A DNA stretch of 64,000 bases from Ceratotherium simum simum (lineage: Eukaryota; Chordata; Mammalia; Perissodactyla; Rhinocerotidae). Under the pieces are notes generated by a model that saw only the letters and a program-made list of their open reading frames with translations, was not told where the DNA came from and searched no databases. The DNA lies in contig NW_004454160.1 of NCBI RefSeq assembly GCF_000283155.1, forward strand, positions 1,380,657 to 1,444,656, in the 5' to 3' direction. Shown here piece after piece: positions 46,740-58,744 of the stretch (the first letter of the stretch is position 1; each line of letters opens with the position of its first letter). The position numbers were made by a program, and so were the translations under genes.

Positions 46740-46985
46740 ATTTGTCACAGTAATGGCAAATATTTCTTGAGGGCTTACTACATTATAGGTGTTGTGCTGA
46801 TTTCAAGTCATTGGCTCATTGAATCCTGCCCCAGATCCTATAAGAGAGGTTCTATTACCACACCTACTTCAGCTCAGACAAATTACAGTATTTGCCCAAG
46901 TTAACACAGGTAGCAAGTGGTAAAACCAAGATTCTACCTCAGGTCTGTCTGGTTCATTACTCTTAACTACTATGCCCAGTGATAG
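46740..46985 (+). mobile_element. MIR SINE
   Basis: GAGGGCTTACTACATTATAG, CACAGGTAGCAAGTGGTAAA and CCAAGATTCTACCTCAGG. Confidence 0.75.
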
Positions 46986-47052
46986 CAGAATAGTAGAAAT
47001 GATGAAAATTTGGTAGGCAAGTAAAGTCAGTAGGCTGTTTATCATGATTTTT

Positions 47053-47271
47053 TTTTTTAAAGATTTATTTATTTATTTATTTCTCCCCCCACCCCCAAAA
47101 GCCTCAGTAGATAGTTGTATGTCATAGCTGCACAGCCTTCTAGTTGCTGTATGTGGGATGCGGCCTCAGCATGGCCGGAGAAGTGGTGCGTTGGTGCGCG
47201 CCCGGGATCCGAACCCCGGGCCGCCAGCAGTGGAGCGCACACACTTAACCGCTAAGCCATGGGGCCGGCCC
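47053..47271 (-). mobile_element. ERE SINE, minus strand
   Basis: Reverse complement of an ERE: poly-T at the left, GATCCGAACCCCGGGCCGCC B-box side, GGGGCCGGCCC head at the right. Carries the ATAGTTGTATGTCATAGCTG (ACTATC) module. Perfect duplication CTGTTTATCATGATTTTT at 47035-47052 and 47272-47289. Confidence 0.95.
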
Positions 47272-47294
47272 CTGTTTATCATGATTTTTAAAAC

Positions 47295-49150
47295 CTAGCT
47301 GTAGAAATACGCTACGTATAAGCTTCAAGGTTTGCTCAAGAAAAATGTCATCAAACCCAAAATATGATAACATACAGCTCAAAAAAGTCAGACAGTTAAG
47401 GGCGATAAAACATTGGAACACAACTCCTTCAACTCCTCTCTAAAGGCTAAATCCACTTTAACCTTCTAATATCAATTATGTCATATTCAAACATTGACTC
47501 TATCTGGGCCAGGATGACTGCATTCAGTTTCTCCTAACGTTTTTGTTGTTAGATCTAGGCCTGTCAGATTTTAAATTCCATTTTTAGAATGGAACCTTAA
47601 ATCTTTTTTAAAGCAACCTTGGGTAATAATAAAGTCACACAAGTTTAACAAGTGAGTAGCCATGATGGGGCAAAACACAGTGGACAGTGGTTTTGTGTGC
47701 TGTTTGGGGACTGGGTGTTTACCACACAGCAGTGGATTTCATAAATTCCAGGGTCAGGCATAGTTCTAGTGGCGGCACACTCAGCTATCATGAGAATATG
47801 CAGGATTAGATAATCAACAACAAGGAAGTCAGTCAAGTTGCCCAGAAATTATTTACCAGAGCAGCTGCAGTCCAGAAATGCTAACAAGCCAGTCTCCCTA
47901 GGAGTGGGCCATACTCAGCTGTGGACCACTCAGCATTTTCTCAATTTACTTTGCTCCAGAATCAGAAGCTATATGTACTGCAACGGTTTCTCCTTTCCTT
48001 GCTTTTTACGTTCAAAACTGTCCCCAAAAAACTGAACCTACAATTAATATTTGCTACCAAGAGGGGGCAGTGGTACCTAATCATGTAGGTATATGCCCCA
48101 CTTTATCTGTGCTGAGGGTAAGCAGCCTCTACCTGTGTTTTTTTTTTTAATTATTTACAAATATTGAAGCTTAAAAAATAGTTTAACTTAGTTAACAGAA
48201 AAGTAGCTAGTTTCACAGAACCAATTTTTATGTATAATTTAACACTTTTATTAACCCATTACTAGTACGAGTCTTAAGATTATTTCTGAATTCTCTGAAC
48301 AGCTTGAAAAAGAGAAACCCTTAACTTCTTTTTTGCTTACTTGCTTTGAAGTTGATACTTCTAGGTTTTTATATAACTCTCTCTTACAACTTCTCATACA
48401 ATTAAATATCCTTGTAGCTTCCTTTACATTTAAGGATTATATCTATTTTAGTCTCTCCCTCCATCAACTACCTAAAGAGGACATGCCACTTGGAAAGAGA
48501 AAGATTGAACCCACTCTCTAGTCCTTTTCTCCTAAAGTTTCCCATATTGCCCTTCCCTGCAGTCATCATGGTGAAACGCTTGATCGTCTCTAAGACTAAT
48601 TTTTCACTCTTAAGTACAAATATCCCAACAAAAATCTGCCATAGCAAAAATAGAAAAAATGATAAAATAATTACTATTCACAATAAACTTGCATTACATA
48701 TGTTTCACAAACATTGGTTTTCTTTAAGAGAATCATGCATACAGCACCCAGATTATTGCAGATTCTAAGTTGGGTGTGATTTAATGTTTTTACTATATTT
48801 AAAGAAGTGTCCTTCCAACACCAAAGAAAAATCAAGCTAAGTTTGGTCACAGAACAGAGCCCTAAATTCCCAAGTGAACCATCTGATTTACCATGTGATG
48901 CATCGCATGTCACTCTCGATGTCTCTTTGCCAACACTGCTGCTAATTAATCATCCTAACCTTGCAGAATCACAATGTGACTAAGAAGGATGAATGTAAAA
49001 CACACTCATGGGAATATCTGAGGGTGAGATTAAAAGAGCCAAACCTCTTCGTCATTTTTAAATATCATACTATTACTACTAGTAGGCATGTAACTACCAT
49101 CCCCTCATATATGTACGAAGCTGTGAAGTTTACAAAGTGCCTTGATATAA
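47295..49150. other. Intronic DNA, no gene seen
   Basis: No exon recognised. A CTCF-like motif lies at 48057-48073. Confidence 0.45.
48057..48073 (+). promoter_or_regulatory. CTCF-like core motif
   Basis: CCAAGAGGGGGCAGTGG matches the CTCF core CCASYAGRKGGCRSYRG at all but two positions. A motif match only. Confidence 0.3.
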
Positions 49151-49169
49151 GTCTTCTTATTTAATCTTT

Positions 49170-49487
49170 TTTTTTTTTTTCAGGGGGGTTTTTTTTTTTT
49201 GTGAGGAAGATCAGCCCTGAGCTAACATCCATGCTAATCCTCCTCTTTTTGCTGAGGAAGACCGGCTCTGAGCTAACATCTATTGCCAATCCTCCTCCTT
49301 TTTTTTTTTCCCCCAAAGCCCCAGTAGATAGTTGTATGTCATAGCTGCACATCCTACTAGTTGCTGTATGTGGGACGCGGCCTCAGCGTGGCTGGAGAAG
49401 CGGTGCGTCGGTGTGCGCCCGGGATCCGAACCCGGGCCGCCAGTAGCAGAGCATGCACACTTAACCGCTAAGCCACGGGGCCGGCCC
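49170..49487 (-). mobile_element. ERE SINE, long two-module type, minus strand
   Basis: Two reversed tail modules (TGAGCTAACATCCATGC and TGAGCTAACATCTATTGCC), the ATAGTTGTATGTCATAGCTG module and the GGGGCCGGCCC head at the right. Perfect duplication CTTCTTATTTAATCTTT at 49153-49169 and 49488-49504. Same layout as 13562-13855. Confidence 0.95.
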
Positions 49488-49504
49488 CTTCTTATTTAAT
49501 CTTT

Positions 49505-51260
49505 ATGGCTGCTGTTTATTCATACTCTCAACAAATAATTTTCAGGGTCTATGATGCTGTGTGTTATCCTTGATGCCAGTTCTCCAGGGACTGGAACTGG
49601 CTTAGAGAGGTTAAGTAACTTGCCTAGGTCCCCTGGCTCTCCAGGGGTCCTGATGTGGTGGTTTTTTAAGCCGTTGTCCTTCCATCAAAACAGAACTGCC
49701 CTGGTTTCTGTCAACCCCTCATCACTACATAGTGTGATAAACTAATTTCAACTATGATGTTAATGATTGAAAATGGCTTTATGTGTTCTCGTTCCCAAAG
49801 AATAAGAGCATTTTAACCTAAGGCTTCAGTGCTCCCCAAGTAATCATCGCCAAATGGGATGAGCAATGTGACAGGTGGACTGAACAAAATTTGGTGAGAA
49901 GGGAAAGGAGGGGACACAGTAGCTTGAGATCCCTCAAATCATATGATGCCAGTAGCTGCCTGACTCCTCTGCATTTAAGAGTAGGAAGAGACAGGGCCTT
50001 GTCTATTCCCTGTATGGGACTAACGACAACATTAGGATAACAAAAGGGTTGTCACCTTTGCTTGTGACAATGTCACGTGACATTCCCCTGCCCCCGTGCA
50101 GCTCCTTAATCACACTTCTCCAGGAGAGCAATGGTGTCCTCTCACACCCCACCCAAAGTGTTCCCTGAAGACTGTCTCCTTAGCCAGTGCAAAACAGAAG
50201 GTAAGACCAAATGATTCAAGCAGTTGGTTGGTTCAAGCTAAAAATATCCTTTCCTTCCAATTATCTAAGAAATTGTCCTTCCTTCTGCCTTGCTTTGGAG
50301 ACAGTTAATGGGGAAATACTCCTCCTTCTGCCCAGTAAACAAATTCATTCACTATTCTTACCCTGAGGCAAATATTGTCACTCATCTTCCCCCTTTCTCC
50401 ATGTCTGAGTTCCCAATCCTCACTTGGCAACATTCTCCTCAACCCCTGGCAGCTCCAATGAGGCACACTCACTACAAGCCACATACAAGATGAAAGATGA
50501 GTCTGGACCAATTTCAGGAAAATTCCATTTAAAACACAGAAATGCAGGAAAGACAGAACATAGGGCCAAATCCCCCAAATTTAGCTAACCATATTATTTG
50601 AATTTACCAAATAATCATTTAGGTTTCATAGACACCAGTTACTCCTTTGATACAAGATACTATTTAGCAGCCTGTAATGCTTCCTAACCTTCTTCTCGAC
50701 AGGACAGAGCACACATAGACAGTGATAGCTTTGTACGGTCTCCTGGCATAAACAGCTGGAAATTTAGAATCTCTGATTAAATCAGAGGCGACCAGCTCCA
50801 AGTCACTCAGGCCACTTTAGTGCTTGCCCAGACACTAAGAGAAAACCAATATTGTGGTAACCAGTTAGGAAGCTTAATCCTTGTAACCCATAGCCTAATG
50901 TCCCCTTATCAAGGTGCTGTCTCATCTCACCCTCAACTCAGCAAACCTCCTCCGTCTTCGTTCCCCACCCCAACCTTCAATCAAGACAGCCCTCCCTTTC
51001 AGGGAAGCCACCATTCCCTGTCCCACCCCTCCTCAGGCCAGCTCCTAGTCCATCAGTACCCTTTTTGTCATTCTAAGGTGAACTATACCTAAGACTGAAA
51101 TGCCTAAGATTCTGTCTTAAAAGCTGATCTGCATAATCATCTTCAAAAACAAACAAGAATCTCTCAAGGAACAGAAATGTCCTCAGTCCCTGCCCTTTTC
51201 TCCAGAGCATTAGTCCCTGCCCCCATGAGAAGGGGCACTTCTCTAGCAGAAGGTGTGACC
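49505..51260. other. Intronic DNA, no gene seen
   Basis: MIR-like bases at about 49520-49640. No exon recognised. Confidence 0.45.
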
Positions 51261-51264
51261 TGGA

Positions 51265-51432
51265 AACTACCTGCCTCAGAGTCACCTCTGGGGCTTGTTT
51301 AAAAATGCAAGTTTTGAAGTTCCCGGTTGCTAAATCAGAATCCCTGGGAGTGAGTCATGGAATCTACATTTTAAACCAGCTTCCAAGGTAATTGTTCTGC
51401 ACAGCTCCAGACCAAGAGTTTGAGAGCCTCTG
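51265..51432. mobile_element. MER5/MER20-like hAT remnant
   Basis: GAGTCACCTCTGGGGCTTGT, AATCAGAATCCCTGGGAGTG and a degraded right end at AGAGCCTCTG. Confidence 0.55.
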
Positions 51433-51662
51433 ATTTAATCCAGCTTCCTCCCACTACAGAGAAGGAAAGTAGAAAACAGGCACAACAGAGGTAAAATGGG
51501 TTGTCCAGGGTCACAAGGCATTAAGATGACCAGACAGGGCCTGGAACCCGCCTACCTCACTAATTAGCACAGCAGAGCTAGGAAAAGCCTGGAATATCGT
51601 TGGGTCCGAAGGGTCCGCCACCAGCCCCCGCCCGGCGGGGAGCGCACGGCCCCTGCACTCAC

Positions 51663-51803
51663 CCGCTTGTAGATGTCATCCCGGCTGGCCTCATACTTCT
51701 GCTGCATGCGCTCCTCCAGGAAGTAGATGCGCAGCTTGAGGCTGAAGTTCTCCTTCTTCAGGTCATTGAGGTGCTGGGACAGAGTGCGATATCCATTAGA
51801 CAT
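51663..51803 (-). CDS. PDE4DIP: PDE4DIP, CM1-isoform first coding exon
   Basis: Encodes 47 residues, starting MSNGYRTLSQHLNDLKKENF and ending DDIYKR. This is the first half of the CM1 motif (centrosomin motif 1), which in CDK5RAP2 and myomegalin binds and activates the gamma-tubulin ring complex; F20 aligns by eye with the phenylalanine of the CDK5RAP2 motif known to be essential. The ATG at 51803 sits in CCCACCATG, with A at -3. An upstream TTG in the same frame is not needed. The exon ends after codon CGG in phase 0 at donor CGG|GTGAGT (boundary 51663/51662). Inside the exon, CCCAG|CAC at 51774/51773 is a usable 3' splice site, so an upstream first exon could join here at His11. No CpG island is seen upstream, although the intron just after the donor is locally GC-rich. 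Confidence 0.92.
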
Positions 51804-54260
51804 GGTGGGCAACCCATGGGGAGGAGCATGCCCAGTCGCCCCCTCACCCCAGGAACTTGGTGCAGCTGCACCGCGACATGAAGCGAGCCGGCTGTGAGGC
51901 TGCTGAGGCTACAGCGACATGGCCCTGATGGCTGGCTCTCTCTCAGGGACTTGGGACTGGGCTTACTGTTCTGGGTGCTGGAGCCCAGCACACTTTCCTT
52001 TTTTACCTCCGGGAGATATTTGCGGAATCCCTGACAGAGGAACATGCTGCATGAACTCAGACACAAGTGGTGTAACCCGACTCCAAGCCAGGACTTGGCT
52101 GTCACCCTCCCAGAGCCTCCCAGGCCCAACTGTAGGCAGTTAACAGATTCTCGGAAAAGAGAGGGGACTGACCCCCAGAAGCTTCCAGCAAATGAGGAAC
52201 GGAGTAATTCAAGGTGATGGGGAGGTTGCAAAAAAGAGAAGGAAATGAAGGGGGGTGTGTGTGAGTGGGTATTTAAGTTCCTGGTGGCTGATTTACACAA
52301 CAAAACCCAAAGGAGTGTGGCCAGAAGCAAGAAATACGGTTGCTATAGAGAAGAGCACACATATACAAAATGGTGACCACTCGTCAAATATCCCTCTCTG
52401 TCAGGCGCAAATCTTAAAGAGCTACTAACCGCAGGGGTCTCTCATTTCCTTTGATGATTCAGAAGCTCACCTCAAATCAGTTCCTACCCAGTTTTCCTCC
52501 CTGGAATTTTCAATCCCTGAGACAGTTAAATAAATAGCCTTTATTACCATGCGCCTCCCCTCATACACACTAGAGCCACCCCCTAAAGAAAGAGCGAATC
52601 TTCTAGTTCAGTGGAGTCTTTGCAAACTCTGTTTACCAGTTACACAAGCTCACAAAGAGGCAGGGTCAAAGGCTCCTCTCCTCAAGGGATGAGAGAAAGA
52701 GAGGGAGGGAGGCGTCAGCCTGGAGCCCAGAGATTTCAGCCAGTCACTGGTTCTTAACTCCGGCACCTGCCAAGTGGAGCCAGGCACTCATCGCCAGATC
52801 CTGCTCGTAAAGCAATTTAAGATTCTTGAATGACAGCTGCAACATTAGCAGGAAGTATTATTTATACCACATCACACGGGACATTGAAGGTGACTGGGAG
52901 ACAACCCCACAGCACAGATACCAAACACAGCTTCTTGGTTGCAGTAACACTAGGTTGAAAACAAAATTAATATTAACATCCAATGTAAAGAAGACTAAAA
53001 AATTTAGCCTTAATTCAAGCACTCACTTCTTCCTCCCCAAAATACCTGCTCTTCTTTCTTCTAATTCTTTCTTAACTCTACATAATAATTCCAATCAATA
53101 TCTCCTGAGTACCCACCAGGTAGTATGTTGGGCTTGAGAGATACAAAAATGAAGACAGTCCCAATCCTCAAAGAACTAAGTGGCTATATACATATAGTAT
53201 GTGTTTTACACTACAATTCTCCAAGCTTGTGTTATTCAAACTTTTTACATTTTATACTGCAATCCAGTATACACACATACCCGTACACACATAACTGAAG
53301 CAGAAATTTCACAAAGTGATATTACCATCACCATGGTGATGCACTCACATATTATCTATTCTATTTCTCTTTCTGGGAGGGAGCCACTGAATTGATTTCA
53401 TGACCCACTAATAAGTTTCATCCTAAAGTTTGAAAAACACTGAATCTGGGAATCCAGAAGAAAGAGTAATTAATTCTTACTGTGATGATGAGAGAAAACT
53501 TCACTAGGAGTTGCACTTGCACTTTGCTTTGAAAGACAGAAAAAGTTGAGTGAATAAAGTGGCCCCAGGAGGGCATAATTAGAACTGGGGATTCTCTCGG
53601 ATAGATTTGGATTATAAGTAAGGTGACATGCTTCTTACCACAGACCGTGACTTAAGACAAAATATTCCTCATTAAAAAAAAAATCTAAAATTTAAAATTT
53701 AGTTTTATTTATTTAGTTTAAAATTCATTTAGCTATTTTCATTAAATCTGTGCTCTTAGAATAAATTATTTTCATTTAGGCTTAGAGACAGGAAGAGAAA
53801 AGTCTGAATTAAAACTCAGAAGATCCTTTTCTGGTCCCAGTTCTGTTACTAAATAGCTGAAAGACCTTGGAAGTGCACTTCTCCGGAGGCCTAACTGTTC
53901 TCATTTATAAAATGAAGTGGTTGGAAACTAGGTGCTTTTTAAGGCCCTTTCTTGGTCTAAGCTCCTAGAGGAATAACCTAGTTATTATCACCTCCATTTT
54001 GCACAAGGGGAACCAGGCTGCCAGAGTCTAGATTAGTGTCTAATCATGCCTTCGAAGTCTACTTGGATTGCTTCATCACATAAGAAAATTTAGTAAAAGT
54101 TTTATGGAAAGTAAAATTGCATATGAATGCAGGGTATTCTCATCCAACCTAGATATTTCTTTCTATACATTAATGCCTATTTCTTATTATGCCCTGCAAT
54201 CCTTGTTCTCCTACCTCTCTGGCCTCTTTTCTGTGTTTTTTGCCAGTTCCTTACAGCAAG
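51804..54260. other. 5' flank or upstream intron of the CM1 start exon
   Basis: No CpG island and no TATA box evident. A MIR-like relic is at about 53815-53960 and an L3-like relic at about 53095-53185. Nothing coding is supported. Confidence 0.45.
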
Positions 54261-54269
54261 TGCTTAAAT

Positions 54270-55135
54270 GATGGCTAGTCCTTAGCCTTCTGATTTTTTC
54301 TCGTCACACTTTCTCCCTTAGAGATTTTATCCACTTTTAGGGCTATCACTTTTGCCTCCCAAACAACCCCCAAATCTCCAACCGAGTCCTCTCACCCAAG
54401 ATCTAGCTCTACACATCCAAATCTTTCTTTGCTAGATAGTTCAACTTGAATGTCCCATTCTCACAAACAACCTCACAGCAAAACCTTCTGCAACAGTCTC
54501 TACCATGTCTGTCAGAATTCACTCCAGCCATCTTTTCTCTGTATCATAGCTAAAGTTTTCAAAACTTAAATCTTATCCCGTCATCTCCTCTACTTAAAAC
54601 CCTTCACAGGCATCTCATCACTCTTAGAATAAAAGGAAAACCCCACCACATCCCCTCAAGACACCCTGCCTGTTTTTCAAGTCCTAGTTGGAATCCCACC
54701 CAAACAAAGCCATCCCTGCTACGTCAGCCTAGAAAGACTTCTTCCTCTTTTGAACTCCTAAGACAAATATTAGCATTTGGCAAGTGTTCTTATGCTGCCT
54801 CATGATATTGCCTTCTGTTGTCTTGAAGGGTTATTTACACCTTGTAGAGCTATTTAACTTTTCTTGCGTTTATGTCTCACCAACTAGTCTGGAAGTTACC
54901 CAAGGAAAGGGTCAATGACTTATAAGTCTTTCTAGCCTCCTTCTGCTCCCATAACAACCGAGAAGACCTCTCCAATAACATCCACCCCCCTGTGCAGTCC
55001 CAGCCTGTTTTACAATCACCCCAACCAGACTAGAGTGTTTTGAGGGCTGGTAAGGCATATTTTGTGTCTTTGTATTCTCATTGCGTAGTATTTAGGAAGC
55101 ACTCCCCAAATATTTGTTGAATTAATGAAAAGATA
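54270..55135 (+). mobile_element. L2 copy
   Basis: TCCAACCGAGTCCTCTCACC, ACAGGCATCTCATCACTCTT and CCCCAAATATTTGTTGAATT at the 3' end. Confidence 0.7.
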
Positions 55136-55329
55136 AGTATTCCATAAAGATTTTACTTTTTGCTCATTTGATTTATTAAATATGGGCTAGCTTGCTTGTA
55201 TTATTGTCATAACTTTCCAATAATATAGAAAGGTTTGTTTTAATAGTTCCAAAGAAAATACATTTGCTAGAATGGTTACTGTAGAAAAATGATTTTTGTT
55301 CACTTGAATTTCTAAGTTTATATGCCCAT

Positions 55330-55680
55330 CTTGACCTTTTTCCTGAACTCCAATCTATATCTGACTTCCTAGTAGAAATCTCCCCTTGAATATAGACATC
55401 TCATACTTGTGATACCTAAAACGGAACTCCAGATCTTTCCCAGCACTCTGTATCTCCCTTAATTGTTTTTTTATGCTATAGTACCATCACCTTCCAAAAC
55501 ATTTTATTTACTTATTTGTCTTGTTTCTTGTCTGTCTCTCCCCACTAGTCTGTAAACTCCATGAGAAAGCCAGGAGTTTTTCCTGTTTTGTTCGCTGCTA
55601 CATCATCAGTACCAAGAATGGTGCCTGTACATAATAGGTGCTAGATAAATATCTGTTGAATAAAAGAATGGATAAATAAT
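55330..55680 (+). mobile_element. L2 3' end
   Basis: TGTCTGTCTCTCCCCACTAG, CTGTAAACTCCATGAGAAAG, then ATAATAGGTGCTAGATAAAT and a GAATAAAAGAATGG tail. Confidence 0.8.
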
Positions 55681-55689
55681 TAACCTGCT

Positions 55690-56000
55690 GACTTGGACCT
55701 CACTGGATTTAATTCTAATAGAACCCAATCTGTATACAAGATTACACAGATGTTTTAGGATGAAGAGCGTATCTAAAGGCATTCCTCTTTGTAAAAAGAT
55801 TATAAGTAAAATAAATTATTCTGACAGACTAATTTCCATACAGAATGCAGAATCTGAACTTTGTATAAGAGTTCTGAAAAAACGGGAAATAATATACGAC
55901 AAACTACAATCAAAGAACGATATGAACTGTACAAATGGTAAAAACCATAGAAATTAGGAAAGAGAGGCTGTCAGACAAGGTTCCACAGAGAACTGGCGTT
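55690..56000. other. No gene seen
   Basis: AT-rich, nothing recognised. Confidence 0.4.
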
Positions 56001-56004
56001 TAGC

Positions 56005-56300
56005 TCCCCTTGAAGGATGAATCCAAGTCTGGATTGGCTGAGGGGAAGATACAGGGCCATCTGGGCAGGTGGAACTTGAGCAGAGGTGCAAAGGGCAGAC
56101 TGGACAGAAACAAAAGGCCGGTACTGTCCTGTAATGGGGAACAAAGATGATGGGAGTGACGAACCATTTTCGGGAGATCTTGAAAGTCAGGGTGAGGAGC
56201 CTGAGTTTGTTCCCCTAGGCAGATCCTGGCTCTCAATTTGGACAAAGAGTGAGGAGAAAGGCCATGGGGGAGGGCCAGGAACTTGCTTACTAAGAAGATT
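56005..56300 (-). mobile_element. L2 relic, minus orientation
   Basis: Resembles reversed L2: GAACTTGAGCAGAGGTGCAA and TTGAAAGTCAGGGTGAGGAG. Approximate. Confidence 0.4.
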
Positions 56301-56309
56301 GTTTGTTTG

Positions 56310-58360
56310 TTTATTGCTTATGTTTTGTTTTACTCGTTTGCTTTTTGTAGCTTTAACAAACAAATATACACATACCTGGGCTGCACACTAAATCTTCTGG
56401 GAGCAGCTCCCAGGCCTATATGTTTTGATAGGCACTGCATTGCTTAGAAAACAAAGAAACACTGCAGGTTCTTGAGCAAGGGACAGTGTTTCTATCTTTG
56501 TTCTTTTTTATATAGTATATCTAAAATCTTTACTCTTCTCTCAAATTACCTTTTCCAAACTTTTAATGGCTCTTCCCTCCTCTTTCCTTAGTTTCTTCTT
56601 CCCACCGCTTCTTAATGTATTAGTGTGGACTGGAAATAAGACTTTAATAAGGACTCAATCAACGCCAACAATAGTAGGAGGATTACAGCCCAGCTGTTGT
56701 GCATCATGCCCCATTAACATAACCAACTGACAAGTCAGCCTTTAAAAAAAACTTAGCTTCACATTTGCTTAACATATTCAGACCCCCCAGATAGGTCTTA
56801 TAATGGAAATGCTTGAAAACATAATAATCTTTTACAATTCTCTCTCTCAAAAATAAAGTTCCACTCTACTAAAAATGATTAATCATCTTAATTGACACAT
56901 TCTTTTCAAATATAATAAAACTTCTGCAACTTAAACTCTACTAATTTGATATCTGTGATAATTCATATCTTTACAGTTCATGAAAATAAAAATATTCTTA
57001 AATAACTTAATATGGTAAACAGAGGAACAGGAGAATAGTGTTTTAAGTAACCTTTGAAGCTATACTATTCATTTACAAATGGGCAATAAATATTATCACC
57101 ATCATGCATATTGTCCAGGTAGGGTAGCGCGACCTTGTGGAAAGAGCAAAAGCTTTTGAACCAAGGAGACCTAGGTATTTTCTGATTGTGTAACTTTGGG
57201 AAAATTACTTACTAGTAATTAACTGTAGGAAAGGAGTCAGAAGACTGGGATCTGGGTAGGGTACTAAGGAGGCTGCAACTGTATCTGTTATGTTAACTTT
57301 TGTTTTTTAATCTGAGGCAAATAGGCTGAAAATAATATTCATTAAAATTTAGATATTGGATACATGGACCAGTGTTTTATTATTCTTTGTACATTCCTGT
57401 TGTTTGTGAAACAGCTCATAATTTCAAAAAACTATTTTAAGGGCAATCAAACTAGGAATCAGAGGGAGGCAGCTGTCCATTAGATACAAGGATGAATTCT
57501 CCAGTAGAGTTGGATGTAATGAACTTATTGCCACACCTCATCCATACATTCATACATCAGATATTTATTGAGCCCTTACATTATGAGAGATAGTAAATTT
57601 CCTGTCACAAAAGGGACTCGACTGAAACTAAAGAACCACTTGTCAGGGATATTGCTGGAAGTCGTCACACGTCAACTAGGAGTTAGCTCTAGAGGACTTT
57701 TAAGATCCTAAGCTATCCTGAGATTCCATGTTTGAAACATACTTTCTCATAGAAACAATACTACCAAAGGCAGCACCAATGAGAGAGCTATCACTTTTGA
57801 AGAATCTCAGAACACCCCACCAGCTCTCTTATAGCAGAGCTCTAAAAGGTGGTGGGAGTCTGGCTGCCTTGTGCAGTAAGAGGAAAAAGGGATTAGCGAG
57901 CGTAAAGGACGTCATATTTTCAAGACAAAAGCAGCAATGATGACTGGGACCCAAAGATGATCCCCAATAGACTATTTAACCTATAACTTTGCTAACTGTC
58001 ATATTTTCAAAACAGACATATGGGAAGGGCACACAACCAGCTGGAGAGTATTTCCTGCTCTTTAGCATCCAGTGGAATCCAACCCAGGAACCCAACTTGT
58101 TTTGGATTGGAGGATGGGAGTAGACAGGAAGGGATGGGGCAGGGAGGAGGAGGAGGACGGCTTTTTTCCACATATAAATATTTTATTTATAATACATCTA
58201 TGTGTCTGGGAGTCCCTATGCTTTTCTGAAAGAATCTAAATTGCAGGAATACAAAAGTTGAATTCCTGGCTGTTTTAATGACTTGGACTTGTATTACAAA
58301 ATTGATTGGATATAATTACACTGTCTTCACAACAACAATCACCTGCTAGGATTGGACAAC
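56310..58360. other. No gene seen
   Basis: A MIR-like stretch at about 57130-57210 and a probable L1 3' terminus at about 57300-57440. No exon recognised. Confidence 0.4.
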
Positions 58361-58364
58361 GTAC

Positions 58365-58500
58365 AAATCACTTCCATGTATATTGTTTCATTTTATCTCG
58401 TGAAGTAAGCAGATTACGTATTATTATCCCCATTACTGTAAAGGAAAATGAGACGTCCAGAAGTTAGCTGACTTGCTCATCTAGAAAGTGGAGGAGCACA
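58365..58500 (+). mobile_element. MIR fragment
   Basis: TTATTATCCCCATTACTGTA, AGAAGTTAGCTGACTTGCTC. Confidence 0.6.
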
Positions 58501-58744
58501 GACCACAGCATCCAAGAGTCTGACCCATATTGCATACTCCTCAGGGCCTTAATCATGACACTAGATGACCCCTATGAACCTTGGATTCCCTTGTGACTGA
58601 TCAAGTACTTCTACTTCTACCTCAGGTCTCTGCATCTTTTCAAAAAGTAACCTTCACTGTAAATAATCTTCCTTGGGACCCTGGAGGATCTGACCACCTG
58701 AACCTATATAAAATATGGTTTTCTCCATTTTCAAGATGAATAAC

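Larger units (their letters stand above)
25582..51662 (-). other. PDE4DIP: PDE4DIP large intron between CM1 exons 1 and 2
   Basis: A GT-AG intron of about 26 kb, from donor GTGAGT at 51662 to the acceptor at 25582. It carries five ERE SINEs, four L1 fragments, many L2/MIR relics, an MLT1-like LTR and a GT/GA microsatellite. No additional exon with myomegalin-like coding was recognised. Confidence 0.8.

Noticed and set aside
51758..52330. 190-codon minus-strand frame overlapping the CM1 start
   Set aside because: It is in a different frame from the MSNGYRTLSQ start and shows no known leader sequence. A 5'-flank frame open by chance.
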